64,000 nt of DNA from JBBPZA01 sp963797015 (GTDB taxonomy: Bacteria > Actinomycetota > Thermoleophilia > Solirubrobacterales > Solirubrobacteraceae): positions 310,001 to 374,000 of the forward strand of contig CAWCNV010000003.1 in NCBI GenBank assembly GCA_963797015.1, in the 5' to 3' direction. Shown here piece by piece: positions 36,450-45,495 of this stretch. A model generated the notes under the pieces. The model was not told where the DNA came from. It did no database searches and saw only the letters and a program-made list of their open reading frames with translations. Positions within the stretch are counted from its first letter, which is position 1. Each line of letters starts with the position of its first letter. The position numbers were made by a program, and so were the translations under genes.

Positions 36450-36956
36450 GTGGCCGCCACGGTCGCACCACCCAACTCGAGCCCCGCCGAGCCCGCCGCA
36501 GTTCCCACTCGGCGCGGCACCGATCGTGCTGCGCCCTCTCGCCGGCGAACCGACCCCGCCGCCGAGGCGTGGGACGCGATGAGCAAGATCTTCATGGCGA
36601 CCCGCGGGCGAATGCTGGCCACGGCGCGCGAGCTCGACCTCTCGCCGCCCCAGATCATCGCGCTGCGCTTCCTGCACGACGGCAAGCCGATGGGTGAGCT
36701 CGCCGAGGTCATGCACTGCGACAACTCCAACGTGACCGGGATCGTCGATCGCCTGGAGCAGCGCGGGCTGCTCGAGCGACGCCCGGCCGAGCACGATCGC
36801 CGCGTCAAGCTGCTCGTCCTAACCGCCGAAGGGGCGCGCGTGCGCGAGGAGCTCGAGCGGCGCATGGGCGAGCCTCCGCCCGGGATCGCCGCCCTGCCGC
36901 GCGCCGAGCAGCGCGCGCTGCGCAACGTACTGCGGCGCGCGCTCGCTCTCCAGTAG
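36450..36956 (+). CDS. MarR-family transcriptional regulator
   Basis: A 168-residue winged-helix regulator. After a 35-residue Pro/Arg-rich N-terminal extension the MarR core begins AEAWDAMSKIFMATRGRMLATARELDLSPPQIIALRFL, with the recognition helix region CDNSNVTGIVDRLEQRGLLERRPAEHDRRVKLLVLT and a C-terminal dimer helix. GTG start, leaderless by the promoter layout. It is divergent from a DrrA-type exporter and followed 8 bp later by a WS/DGAT gene. It most likely represses both directions from the shared palindrome and responds to a hydrophobic ligand; this is inference from family behaviour and layout. Confidence 0.93.
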   Translation: MAATVAPPNSSPAEPAAVPTRRGTDRAAPSRRRTDPAAEAWDAMSKIFMATRGRMLATARELDLSPPQIIALRFLHDGKPMGELAEVMHCDNSNVTGIVDRLEQRGLLERRPAEHDRRVKLLVLTAEGARVREELERRMGEPPPGIAALPRAEQRALRNVLRRALALQ

Positions 36957-36964
36957 CCACCACG

Positions 36965-38404
36965 GTGTCGGCGCTCGAGCGGCTGAGCGCGGAGGACACG
37001 CGCATCCTGCGGCTCGAGTCCGAGCGCATCGCGGGGCACACGTGCAAGGTGATGGTCCTGCGCGAGCAGCGCGACACCGAGGCGGTGCGCGCGCACCTCG
37101 CCCCGCGGGTGAGCCGCGCGCCCGGGCTCACCCGGCGCCTGGTGCCCACGCCGCTCGGCGTGGCCAACCCGGTGTGGGTGCACGACGAGCGCTTCGAGCT
37201 CGCGCGTCACGTGCGGCGGGCGACCGCCTCCCGACCCGTGGGCCGCGCGCACCTTCGCGCGCTCGTGGCCGAGGCGCTGGAGCGGCGCCTTCCCCGCGAC
37301 CGTCCCTTGTGGTCGATCGACGTGGTCGAGCGTCTCGCCGGTGGAGGCTCCGCGCTGATCTGGCTCATGCACCACGCGGCCGCCGACGGCGCGAGCTGCA
37401 TGCGGATCGCCGAGGAGGTCCTGTGGGACGAGCGGCCCGAGGCCGGGGGGCCGACCGGCGCCGCCGACGACCCCTCTGCGACGCGGCTGCTCGCGGCCGG
37501 CCCGGGCGGCGCGCGCGGACGCGCCGCCGCCCCGTCCCCGGCGCGGCTGCTCGCGGACGGTCTCGCGGACCGGGCGCGCGGGGTCGGGAGCGCGGGTGCG
37601 GGCGCGGCCCGGACGGCCGCCTCGCCCGCGCGGCTGCGGCGGGCGGCGACCGAGCTCGGGCGGATGCCGGGGACGGTGCGCCGCGAGCTCGCGCCGCTGC
37701 GGGCCGCCTCGCCGTTCGACCGCCCGATCGGCCCTCATCGCGCCGTGGCCTTCACCGCGCGCCCGCTCGGCGACCTGCGCCGGATCGAGCACGCGCTGGA
37801 AGGACGCGTGACCGTCAACGACGTGCTGCTCGCCATCGTCGGGCAGGGCGTGGGAGCGTGGCTGCGCGCGCACGGGCAGGCGATTGACGCGATGAGGGCG
37901 AAGGTGCCGGTCAGCATGCATCCGGCCCACGAGCAGCCGGATGCACTGGGCAACCGCGACTCGTTCCTGTTCGTCGACCTCGCGACGGCGCAGCCCGACC
38001 CGGTCGCGCAGCTGCGGGCCATCAACGAGGAGACGGCACGGCGCAAGGCGCTACACGACCCGGCTTCGCTCTACGCGTTGCTCAACGACCTGACCCACGT
38101 CGCCGCGCCGCTAGCGCGAGCCGCGTCGCAGCTGGCCTCGAGCCCGCGCGCCTTCACCTTCACGGTCTCCAACGTGCGCGGCCCCGCACAGCCTGTGGCG
38201 GTAGCGGGCGCACGGGTCGCCGAGCTGTGGTCACTGGCCGAGGTCGCGCCCCGGCACGCGCTGCGCCTCGCGGGAGTCTCGCTGGCCGGTGACTTCGGCA
38301 TCGGGATCACCACCGACCCGTCGATAGCGCCCGACGTGGCCGGCCTCGCCGCCGCGATCGAGCGGGCCGGAGACGAGCTGCTCGAGGCGGTCGGCGCGCG
38401 CTAG
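36965..38404 (+). CDS. WS/DGAT-family O-acyltransferase
   Basis: A 479-residue bifunctional wax ester synthase/diacylglycerol acyltransferase-type enzyme, which moves acyl groups from acyl-CoA to long-chain alcohols or diacylglycerol. The catalytic motif HHxxxDG is present as MHHAAADGAS (about residues 136-145). It is followed by a long Ala/Arg-rich insert, then PIGPHRAVAFTARPLGDLRRI and the C-terminal DUF1298 segments KVPVSMHP, GNRDSFLFVDL and FTVSNVRGP. GTG start 8 bp after the marR stop makes co-transcription very likely. It ends in a 4-bp CTAG overlap with the convergent AfsR-like gene. Whether it stores neutral lipid or modifies an export substrate is open. Confidence 0.92.
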   Translation: MSALERLSAEDTRILRLESERIAGHTCKVMVLREQRDTEAVRAHLAPRVSRAPGLTRRLVPTPLGVANPVWVHDERFELARHVRRATASRPVGRAHLRALVAEALERRLPRDRPLWSIDVVERLAGGGSALIWLMHHAAADGASCMRIAEEVLWDERPEAGGPTGAADDPSATRLLAAGPGGARGRAAAPSPARLLADGLADRARGVGSAGAGAARTAASPARLRRAATELGRMPGTVRRELAPLRAASPFDRPIGPHRAVAFTARPLGDLRRIEHALEGRVTVNDVLLAIVGQGVGAWLRAHGQAIDAMRAKVPVSMHPAHEQPDALGNRDSFLFVDLATAQPDPVAQLRAINEETARRKALHDPASLYALLNDLTHVAAPLARAASQLASSPRAFTFTVSNVRGPAQPVAVAGARVAELWSLAEVAPRHALRLAGVSLAGDFGIGITTDPSIAPDVAGLAAAIERAGDELLEAVGAR

Positions 38405-41400
38405 GCGACCAGCTCCGTCAGCCGCGGGCGCCACTGGGCCAGCAGGCCGTCGAGGCCGAGCGCGTCGGTCTGGGCCAGTGCCGCGGCGGCGCGCTCGCGG
38501 GCCGTGGGGTCGCCCAGGCGCGCAAGCAGTGCGGCGTGATGTAGGGCGGTGCGGGCGCCGAAGGCGCCGGCGTCCATGCGCTCGTTGCCGGCCAGGGCGT
38601 CCCGGTACAGCGCGAGCGCTTCGTCCGTCCTCCCCAGCAGGTCCGCCAGGCGGGCCAGGTAGTGGCTCGCATGACCCCACGTGCCCAGCGCGCGCATGCT
38701 GACGGTGTTGCGGTCGGCGAACGGCTCGAGGCGCGCGCGGACGCTCGCTCCGAGCTCGCGCTCGCCGAGCAGCGCGCAGGCCTCGCCGAGCTCGGCGAGC
38801 AGCGAGAGCAGGTTCGCGTCGAGCGGCAGCCGGGCGACACCGTGGTCGGCGATCGGCGCGAGCGCTGCGCGCGCCGCGTCGAGCTCGCCGCGCTCGGCGC
38901 GCAGCCAGGCCAGCGACGAGCGCCAGGCGAGGCCGGTCACCGGGTGGGCGGTCCGTGCCTCGACGAACGAGAGGTCCAGCGCGTGGTAATCCCCTCGCGC
39001 GAGGTGACCGAACATGCGGGTCGCCTCGAGCACGATGCCGGCGTTCTCGTCCTGCGCCGCCACGCCGATCTCGTAGGCCTCCTGCCCGAAGCGCCCGAAG
39101 TCCTCGAGGCGTCCGGCGGCCAGCGCCCGCATGGCCCGCCACGCGGGCGCGTACCAGCGGTAGGCCGGCAGGCGGAGCTCGTCGGCCAGCGCCTCGTGGC
39201 GGGCGGCCTCGGCGTCGAACGCTGCGATGTCGCCCAGCTCGCCGAGGTCGGTGACGAGCCAGTTGCGGGCTTGGAGCTCGGCCTCGCGCTCGCCGGTCCG
39301 GACGCCGACCTCGATCGCCTCGCGCGCGATGTCCAGGCGCTGCTCGAGGTGCTCCGGGTCCCACAGCGCCACGTGACGGGCGTTGAGCGCGGCGAGCAGC
39401 GCGGACGCGTCGCCCGCCTCGCGCGCGACGGCCACGGCCTCCGCGCTCAGCGCCTCGCGCACGCCCGGGTCGGGGTCGTAGTAGCGCTCTATCGCGAGCC
39501 TCGCCAGCAGCCGCGCGCGGGCCGGATCGCCGCCGTCGCTGCATGCCGCGAGCGCCCGCTCCAGCAGCGCGACGGTCTCCTCGTCGGGGGCGAAGACCTG
39601 CACGCCCACGCCCCCGAAGCCGAGCGCCGCGCGCGCGAGCGCGTCGGCGTCGCCGCGCTCCGCGGCCGGCACGGCGGCGGCCCGGAACGCCACGCGGCCT
39701 GCGTCGCGCTCGCCGCTGCGCATGCGCGCCTCGCCCAGGCCCTCGAGGAGCTCGCCGCGCAGCGAGCCGGCGGAGGCGTCGCCGGCGTCCTCTAGCTCGA
39801 GCGCCTGCAGCGCGCGCTCGTAGTGCGCCGCCGCCTCCTCCCACGCGAGCTGCGCGTCGGCGCGCTGCGCCGCGGCGCGGGCGGCCCGAACCGCGCGCCG
39901 CGCGTCGCCGCCCGGCGCGGCCTGGAACAGATGGTGGGCGAGCTCGGCGAGGTACCGGTCGTCGCGGCGCGCGGAGCCCGCCTCGAGCGCGTCCGCGACC
40001 CGCCCGTGGAGCCGCACGCGGCGCGCCACGGTCAGCTCGTCGTACAGCGTGTCGCGGATCAGCGCGTGTGAGAACTCGTAATGCCCCGGCTCCTCGGGCG
40101 CTTCGCGCACCAGGCCGGCGGCCACCGCCTCGTCGAGCGCGTCGAGGACTCCCTCGCCGCCGCCGGGCGAGAGCGCCTCTAGCACCGCGGGGTCAAAGCT
40201 GCGGCCCACCACGGCGGCGAGCCGCAGCAGCTCGTCGGTCGCGGGCGCAAGGCGGTCCAGGCGCCGGCCCACGACCTCGCGCACTCCCTCGGGGATCCCG
40301 GTGCGCGCGCCCGTCCCGGTCTCGGCCAGGTGGTTGGCCAGCTCCTCGATGAAGAACGGGTTGCCGCCGGTCTCGAGCTGGACCTCGTCGATCAGCGCGG
40401 GGTGGCCCTCGGTGCCCATGCGCTCCCGCAGCAGGGCCGCCGTGGCGTCGCGCTCGAGGCCCCGCAGCGCCACCCGCCCGGCCAGCCGCTCGCGGCGCAG
40501 GTCGGCCAGCGCGTGGGCGAGCGGATGGGTGCGGGCCAGCTCGGTCTCGCGGTAGGCGCCGGCCAGCAGCACGCGCGCCGGTCCCGCCTGGCGAGCGAGG
40601 TGCGCGAGCAGCAGCAAGGTCGGCGTGTCGGCCCAGTGCAGGTCGTCGAGTACTACGAGCATCGGCCAGCGCGAGGACCCCGAGCGCAGCAGCGCGGCCA
40701 CGGCCTCGAACAGCCGGTAGCGCGCGCCGTCGGTGCTCTGCGGAGGCGCCGGCGCGAGCCGCGGCAGCAGCCGGGCGAGCTCGTCCGCACCTGGTCCGGC
40801 CTCTGCCGCCAGGCGGCCGGGGTCGCCGGCCGCGACGTAGGCGTCGAGTGCCTCGACGAAGGGCTGGTACGGGATCAGCGTCTCCTCGGTGCAGCGCCCG
40901 AACAGCACCGCGGCACCGTCGTCTTCGGCGGCGGCGCGTGCCAGCTCGGCAAGCAGCCGCGTCTTGCCGATCCCCGGCTCGCCGGCGACGAGCACGAGGC
41001 CGGGATCGCCGCCGAGGGCGCACTCCCATGCCGCGCGCAGCCCGACGGCTGGCTCGTCGCGGCCCACGAACGCACTCGCCGGCGCGCGGCCGAGCAGGGC
41101 CGGCGAGACGGGCGGCGGCCAGTCCGCGCCCGCGGCGTCGGGCATTTCGGTCATAGGGGCGCCAGTCACCGTCACGGCGGGCCCCTCGCCCGCCCGAATG
41201 CGCTCGACCAGCGCGCGCGTCTGTGCGGAGGGGGCGACCCGGAGCTCCTCGCGCAGCCGCTGCTGCAGGCGGCTGTAGGCGAACAGCGCGGCGCCGCGGT
41301 CACCCGACGCCGCGAGCCTGCGGATCAGCTCGCGGTGGGCGGCTTCTGACAGCGGATCGGCCGCGACCCGCTCGCGGCTCAGGCTCAGCGCCCGGTCGAG

Positions 41401-41877
41401 GTTGCCCGCGTCCTCGGCCAGCACCGCGGCGCGCGCGAGCACCTCGGCGACGAGTGCGCGGTGGACGTCGCGCGCCTCGTAGACCCAGTCGCCGTCCAGA
41501 CCGGCGAGGAGCTCGCCGCGCCGCAGGGCCAGCGCCTCCTCGAGCCGTCCCTGCCCGGCGAGCTCCTCGAAGGCGAGCGCGTCGACCCACAGCTCGGCGT
41601 CGCGCGCGAAGCCGACCTTCTCGCGCGAAGCGCTGAGCTCGCGCGCCCCTTCGCCGAGCGCCGGGCGCAGGGCGGAGAGGGCCGCGCGCAGGCTCGCCCG
41701 CGCGCTCTCCTCGAGCACGTCGGGCCAGAAGCGACCCGCGACCTCAGAGCGCGGGTGCAATCCCGGGTTGAGCGCCAGCCAGGCGAGCAGCGCGCGGCCG
41801 CCGCGCCCCTTGGGCGGATCCAGCCTGCTCCCCCCGGCTTCGAGCTCGAGCTCGCCGAGCACGCGCACACGCAGCAT
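38401..41877 (-). CDS. AfsR/SARP-like regulator with BTAD, AAA ATPase and TPR-like repeats
   Basis: A 1158-residue regulator. Residues about 1-95 form an OmpR-type winged helix (RVRVLGELELEAGGSRLDPPKG, RASLRAALSALRPAL). Residues about 96-235 form the bacterial transcriptional activation domain (ALSLSRERVAADPLSEAAHRELIRRLAASGDRGAALFAY). The ATPase has Walker A AGEPGIGKTRLL (about 298), Walker B LVVLDDLHWAD (about 406) and a FSHALIRDTLYDEL sensor region. The C-terminal 500 residues are helical TPR-like repeats. It would activate transcription in response to ATP or a partner bound to the repeats. TAGGGT ends 6 bp before the ATG at 41877, so it is probably leaderless. Target genes are not known; the divergent MFS gene and the convergent lipid operon are nearest. 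Confidence 0.92.
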   Translation of the reverse strand: MLRVRVLGELELEAGGSRLDPPKGRGGRALLAWLALNPGLHPRSEVAGRFWPDVLEESARASLRAALSALRPALGEGARELSASREKVGFARDAELWVDALAFEELAGQGRLEEALALRRGELLAGLDGDWVYEARDVHRALVAEVLARAAVLAEDAGNLDRALSLSRERVAADPLSEAAHRELIRRLAASGDRGAALFAYSRLQQRLREELRVAPSAQTRALVERIRAGEGPAVTVTGAPMTEMPDAAGADWPPPVSPALLGRAPASAFVGRDEPAVGLRAAWECALGGDPGLVLVAGEPGIGKTRLLAELARAAAEDDGAAVLFGRCTEETLIPYQPFVEALDAYVAAGDPGRLAAEAGPGADELARLLPRLAPAPPQSTDGARYRLFEAVAALLRSGSSRWPMLVVLDDLHWADTPTLLLLAHLARQAGPARVLLAGAYRETELARTHPLAHALADLRRERLAGRVALRGLERDATAALLRERMGTEGHPALIDEVQLETGGNPFFIEELANHLAETGTGARTGIPEGVREVVGRRLDRLAPATDELLRLAAVVGRSFDPAVLEALSPGGGEGVLDALDEAVAAGLVREAPEEPGHYEFSHALIRDTLYDELTVARRVRLHGRVADALEAGSARRDDRYLAELAHHLFQAAPGGDARRAVRAARAAAQRADAQLAWEEAAAHYERALQALELEDAGDASAGSLRGELLEGLGEARMRSGERDAGRVAFRAAAVPAAERGDADALARAALGFGGVGVQVFAPDEETVALLERALAACSDGGDPARARLLARLAIERYYDPDPGVREALSAEAVAVAREAGDASALLAALNARHVALWDPEHLEQRLDIAREAIEVGVRTGEREAELQARNWLVTDLGELGDIAAFDAEAARHEALADELRLPAYRWYAPAWRAMRALAAGRLEDFGRFGQEAYEIGVAAQDENAGIVLEATRMFGHLARGDYHALDLSFVEARTAHPVTGLAWRSSLAWLRAERGELDAARAALAPIADHGVARLPLDANLLSLLAELGEACALLGERELGASVRARLEPFADRNTVSMRALGTWGHASHYLARLADLLGRTDEALALYRDALAGNERMDAGAFGARTALHHAALLARLGDPTARERAAAALAQTDALGLDGLLAQWRPRLTELVA

Positions 41878-42043
41878 GGCGAAACCCTACGCGCGCCGAG
41901 CGGCCGGGCGAGCCGCCGCAGGCGGGCGGGTCTCCCGCGAGGCTTGCCCCGGCGTTGCGCCCGGCGCCGGTGCGGAGCTCCTTGCTCACTCGCTTTTGCG
42001 CGTGATTTGCGATCTGTTTGCGGGCGGAGGAGATCGTGCCTCC

Positions 42044-43279
42044 ATGGCCCGCTACCGCTCGATCCTCGGCGCCCCCGGAGCCAAGCGCCTGCTCGGCTCC
42101 TCGGTCGTCGCCCGGCTGCCGATCGCGATGATGTACCTCGCCGTAGTCCTGCTCGTGCTCGAGGCTTCGGGCTCGGCGGCGCTCGCGGGCCTGTGCGTCG
42201 GCGCGTTCGGGCTCGTCGAGGGCATCGGCTCGCCGCTGCAGGGGCGGCTCATCGACCGCTTCGGCCAGGGGCGCGTGCTCGGCCCCGCGGCGATCGCCTA
42301 CGCGGCGGCGCTCGCCGGGCTGGCGGGCGCGTCGGAGGCGGGCGCGCCGGACTGGACGCTGGTCGTGCTGTGCGCGGTGAGCGGCGCCGCCTACCCGGTC
42401 GTCGCCAGCGCGATGCGCGCGCTGTGGCCGGCGCTCGTGGCCGGCGAGGCCGAGCTGCCCACCGCGTACGCGTTGGAGAGCGTGCTCCAGAGCGCGACCT
42501 GGCTGCTCGGCCCGCTGCTCGTCGCCGTGCTCGTCGCGGTGGCCTCGCCGCTCGCCGGAGTGCTCGGGACCGCGCTGCTGGCCGCCGTCGGCACGCTGGC
42601 CTTCGTCTCCTCGCCGGTGTCGCGGGCCTGGCGGCCGGCCGGGCAGGTCCGCCGTGGCGCGCTCGGCGCGCTGGCGTCGCCCGGCGTGCGCACGGTGGTG
42701 GCGGGAACGTTCGCGGTCGGGGTCGCCGGCGGGGGCTTCGACGTTGGCTGCCCTGCTTTCGCCGCCGCCGCCGGATCGCCGGCGCTCGGCGGCGTGCTGC
42801 TCGGCGCCGCCGCGGGGGGCGCGGTGGTCGGCGGCGCGCTCTACGGCGGCTGGGGCGCGGCCCGGGCGAGCCGCGACTACGGCGTGGCGGCGGCGCTGCT
42901 CGCGCTCGCCACCGCACCGGCGATCCTGGGCGGGAGCCCCTGGCTGGTGGGCTTCTGGCTGTTCGTCGCCGGCCTCGCGCTCGCGCCGATGCTCGGCTGC
43001 GGCTACCGCCTCGTCGACCGGCTCGCGCCGCAGGGCATGGCGACCGAGGCCTTCGCCTGGACCAGCACCGCGTTCGGCGCCGGCGAGGCGCTCGGCTGCC
43101 CGCTCGCCGGATCGCTCATCGACGCGCGTGGCGCGACGGCCGCGTTCGCGCTGTCGGTCGCCGCGGCCGCGAGCGGGGCGCTGGCCATCGTGCTGCGCCG
43201 CCGCACGCTCGCCCCCTCCACGTCCGACACGGGGCCCGGACTTCGCTCCACGACCACTCCACAACCACAGGAGGCATGA
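42044..43279 (+). CDS. MFS transporter
   Basis: A 411-residue major facilitator with 12 predicted helices, starting MARYRSILGAPGAKRLLGSSVVARLPIAMMYLAVVLLVLEASGS in pieces typical of the bacterial YcaD/MFS_1 type. GLVEGIGSPLQGRLIDRFGQGRVLGPAAI is the motif A loop. Ala and Gly are very frequent. ATG at 42044 has GGAGGAGA about 10 bp upstream (42026-42033). A frame open upstream to 41768 is antisense to the AfsR-like gene. It ends 1 bp before the cupin gene, with which it is co-transcribed. Substrate not known. Confidence 0.88.
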   Translation: MARYRSILGAPGAKRLLGSSVVARLPIAMMYLAVVLLVLEASGSAALAGLCVGAFGLVEGIGSPLQGRLIDRFGQGRVLGPAAIAYAAALAGLAGASEAGAPDWTLVVLCAVSGAAYPVVASAMRALWPALVAGEAELPTAYALESVLQSATWLLGPLLVAVLVAVASPLAGVLGTALLAAVGTLAFVSSPVSRAWRPAGQVRRGALGALASPGVRTVVAGTFAVGVAGGGFDVGCPAFAAAAGSPALGGVLLGAAAGGAVVGGALYGGWGAARASRDYGVAAALLALATAPAILGGSPWLVGFWLFVAGLALAPMLGCGYRLVDRLAPQGMATEAFAWTSTAFGAGEALGCPLAGSLIDARGATAAFALSVAAAASGALAIVLRRRTLAPSTSDTGPGLRSTTTPQPQEA

Positions 43280-43280
43280 G

Positions 43281-43661
43281 ATGCCCGCATACGGATGGGA
43301 CGACCTACCCAGCCTGCTCGACGAGCCCGCGATCGGCGAGGGCCGCGCGGTCGAGGCCGGGGGGATGATGGTCCAGCGCGAGCGCTGGAAGGCCGGCGCG
43401 GACGCGACCGAGGTGTTCAAGGGGCTGCCCGGCGACGCGTGCCAGTCGCCGCACTGGGGGCACATCCTCGACGGCGCGATGAAGGTCAAGACCGAGGACG
43501 GCGTGGAGGAGTACCGCGCGGGCGAGTCGTACTACCTCGAGCCCGGCCACGTCCCGTTCTTCGAGGTCGACTGCGAGCTGGTCGAGTTCTCGCCGGCCGA
43601 GGAGTACGCGCGCACGATGGAGCACGCCGACCGCCGCATGCGCGAGCTGATGGGCACCTGA
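43281..43661 (+). CDS. Small cupin-like protein
   Basis: A 126-residue single-domain cupin-like protein: GGMMVQRERWKAGADATEVFKGLPGDACQSPHWGHILDGAMKV in pieces, EYRAGESYYLEPGHVPFFEVDCELVEFSP. A His in the PHWGHIL strand and the later PGHVPFF give a plausible metal site. AGGAGG (43269-43274) lies 6 bp before the ATG, and the MFS stop is 1 bp upstream, so the two form an operon. Function not known. Confidence 0.82.
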   Translation: MPAYGWDDLPSLLDEPAIGEGRAVEAGGMMVQRERWKAGADATEVFKGLPGDACQSPHWGHILDGAMKVKTEDGVEEYRAGESYYLEPGHVPFFEVDCELVEFSPAEEYARTMEHADRRMRELMGT

Positions 43662-43701
43662 GGGCGGACACGACCCGCGCTCGCCCCGTAGGCTGGGCGC
43701 C

Positions 43702-44960
43702 ATGCCCGCCGGTGCCGTTGCTCGGGCCGCCCTCGCCGCGCTTGCCCTCGTCGCCGCGCCCGTGCTCGTGCTGCCCGTGCGGGCCTCGGCCTCGGGCCGC
43801 ACGCCGATCGTGTTCTTCCCGGGCTCGGGCACGACCCGGCTGAAGGTCGTAATCAACGGCCAGTCGGCCGCCCCGGGCTGCCCGCGCTCGGGCACCTTCG
43901 AGGACGGGGTCGGCACCGCAGCGTCAGCCGCATTCACGCAGTCCTGCCGCAACCGCCTGCTGACGCTCCGCTACGACGCGCTCAAAAGCCGATGGCCAGG
44001 CGTTTCTCGGCCCAGCCCGGGCGTGCGGGTGAAGGTCGCCGACGTACGGGCGCGCGTCCAGCGCCCCGCTCTACGAGGGGCTGTACCGCGCCCTCGAAAA
44101 CGCGGGCTACGTGCGCGACGCCGACTTCGCGTAGCGGGGTACAACTGGCGCCTGACGCCGGACATGGACGGCTTTCTCGCGCGCACGAAGCGTCTGATCG
44201 AGCGCACGTACCGGGCGAACGGCAAGCGCCCCGTGCAGCTCGTCGGCCACTCCAACGGACCGCTGTACGCGCAGTACCTGCTGACTCACAGCTCGCGGGC
44301 GTGGAAGGACACCTACATCCACGGCTTCACCTCGATCGCCGGCAACTTCCCGGGTCAGGGGGCCGGCCTACCTCCCGTTCTTCAGCGGGCAGAACGTTAA
44401 CGACTCCACGGCCGGGGAGCGCCGAAGACGCCAAGACCAGCGCGCGACTGTGGCGAAGCTCGCCGGCGAGCTACATGAGCGCCGCAGACCCGGACGTTTT
44501 CGGCGGCCGCGAGGTCGTCATCGAGGACGCGTCCAGCGGCCGGCGCTACACGCCCAAGGACTACCGTCGCATGCTCGCCGCCGCCGGCCTGAAGCGCGCG
44601 CTCGAGATCGCCGACTACTACATCGGCTTCATCCGCTTCCGCGACCGCGCGCACTTCCCGAACGTCGACGTCTACGCCGAGATCGGCTCGGGGCTGCCGA
44701 CGCTCGTGGGCGCCGTGCTGCCCAGCCTGACGCCGGGCCAGGTGCTCGACCCGGCCAGCGCGCAGTTCCTCACCGGCGACGGCGACGCCAACCAGGAGGA
44801 CATCACCAACAAGTCCGTCCGCGCTTGGCGCGCCATGCGGTGCTACCGGTTCCGCTTCCGCGAGAACCCGGGCGTCGAGCACCTGTCGCTCACACGCAGC
44901 CCGGCCGTGGTCGGCCGCCTGGTCGCCGACGCGGCGCGCCCGCGCTCCCGCTGCGGCTGA
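43702..44960 (+). pseudogene. LCAT-like lipase/acyltransferase broken by four single-base indels
   Basis: A secreted alpha/beta hydrolase of the lecithin:cholesterol acyltransferase-like group. The signal peptide (about 1-29), PIVFFPGSGTTRLKVV, nucleophile VGHSNGPLYAQYLL, Asp region GDGDANQED and His region GVEHLSL are all present. They lie in different frames. The frame changes are an extra base near 44044, a missing base at 44130/44131, an extra G in GGGGG at 44358-44362 and an extra G in GGGG at 44414-44417. Undoing these four restores one open frame of about 419 residues ending at 44960. Two sites are G runs, so assembly error is as likely as real decay. TAGGCT (43689-43694) ends 7 bp before the ATG. 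Confidence 0.78.
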
Positions 44961-44988
44961 GCGGCCGCCGCGCGGATAGCATCGCGCC

Positions 44989-45426
44989 GTGCCTGCCCGA
45001 GAGGCCGTCGATCTCGTCCCGCTCTTCTCCCGTCTGAGCACCCGCGACCGGCGGCGGATCGCCCAGTGCATGCGCGAGCGCGCCTTCGAGCCCGGCGAGG
45101 CGCTGGTGGCCGAGGGCGAGGGCGGGATCGCCTTCTTCGTCATCGAGGAGGGCGAGGTGGAGGTCTCGGTGGGCGGCCGCCGCGTCCGCACGCTGGGGCC
45201 TGGCGACTATTTCGGCGAGATGGCGCTCATCGACGACGACGCGCGGACGGCAAGCGTCACCGGCCGCACCGGCGGGCGCTGCCACGGCATCACGGCGTGG
45301 GAGTTCCGCGCGCTCGTGAAGTCCAACGCGGACATCGCCTGGCAGCTCATGCGGACGCTGGTGGAGCGCGTGCGCGAGACGGCGGCTGTTCGAGACCAGG
45401 CGAGAGGTGACCTGCCGCCCGCGTGA
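44989..45426 (+). CDS. Cyclic nucleotide-binding domain protein
   Basis: A 145-residue stand-alone cNMP-binding domain. It begins LVPLFSRLSTRDRRRIAQCMRERAFEPGEALVAEGEGG, and the phosphate-binding cassette reads DYFGEMALIDDDARTASV, keeping the Gly, Glu and Arg that contact the ribose-phosphate. A C-terminal helix (IAWQLMRTLVERVRETAAV) follows, but no DNA-binding domain. It would bind cAMP or cGMP and regulate a partner not visible here. GTG start with TAGCAT (44977-44982) 6 bp upstream. It lies 28 bp after the broken lipase. Confidence 0.88.
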   Translation: MPAREAVDLVPLFSRLSTRDRRRIAQCMRERAFEPGEALVAEGEGGIAFFVIEEGEVEVSVGGRRVRTLGPGDYFGEMALIDDDARTASVTGRTGGRCHGITAWEFRALVKSNADIAWQLMRTLVERVRETAAVRDQARGDLPPA

Positions 45427-45495
45427 GACCCGCGCGGCGCCGTCCTGGTGCCAGGCGCCGGCCACCGACGGCTCCGCTCTGCGCAGCCTCGTCCT

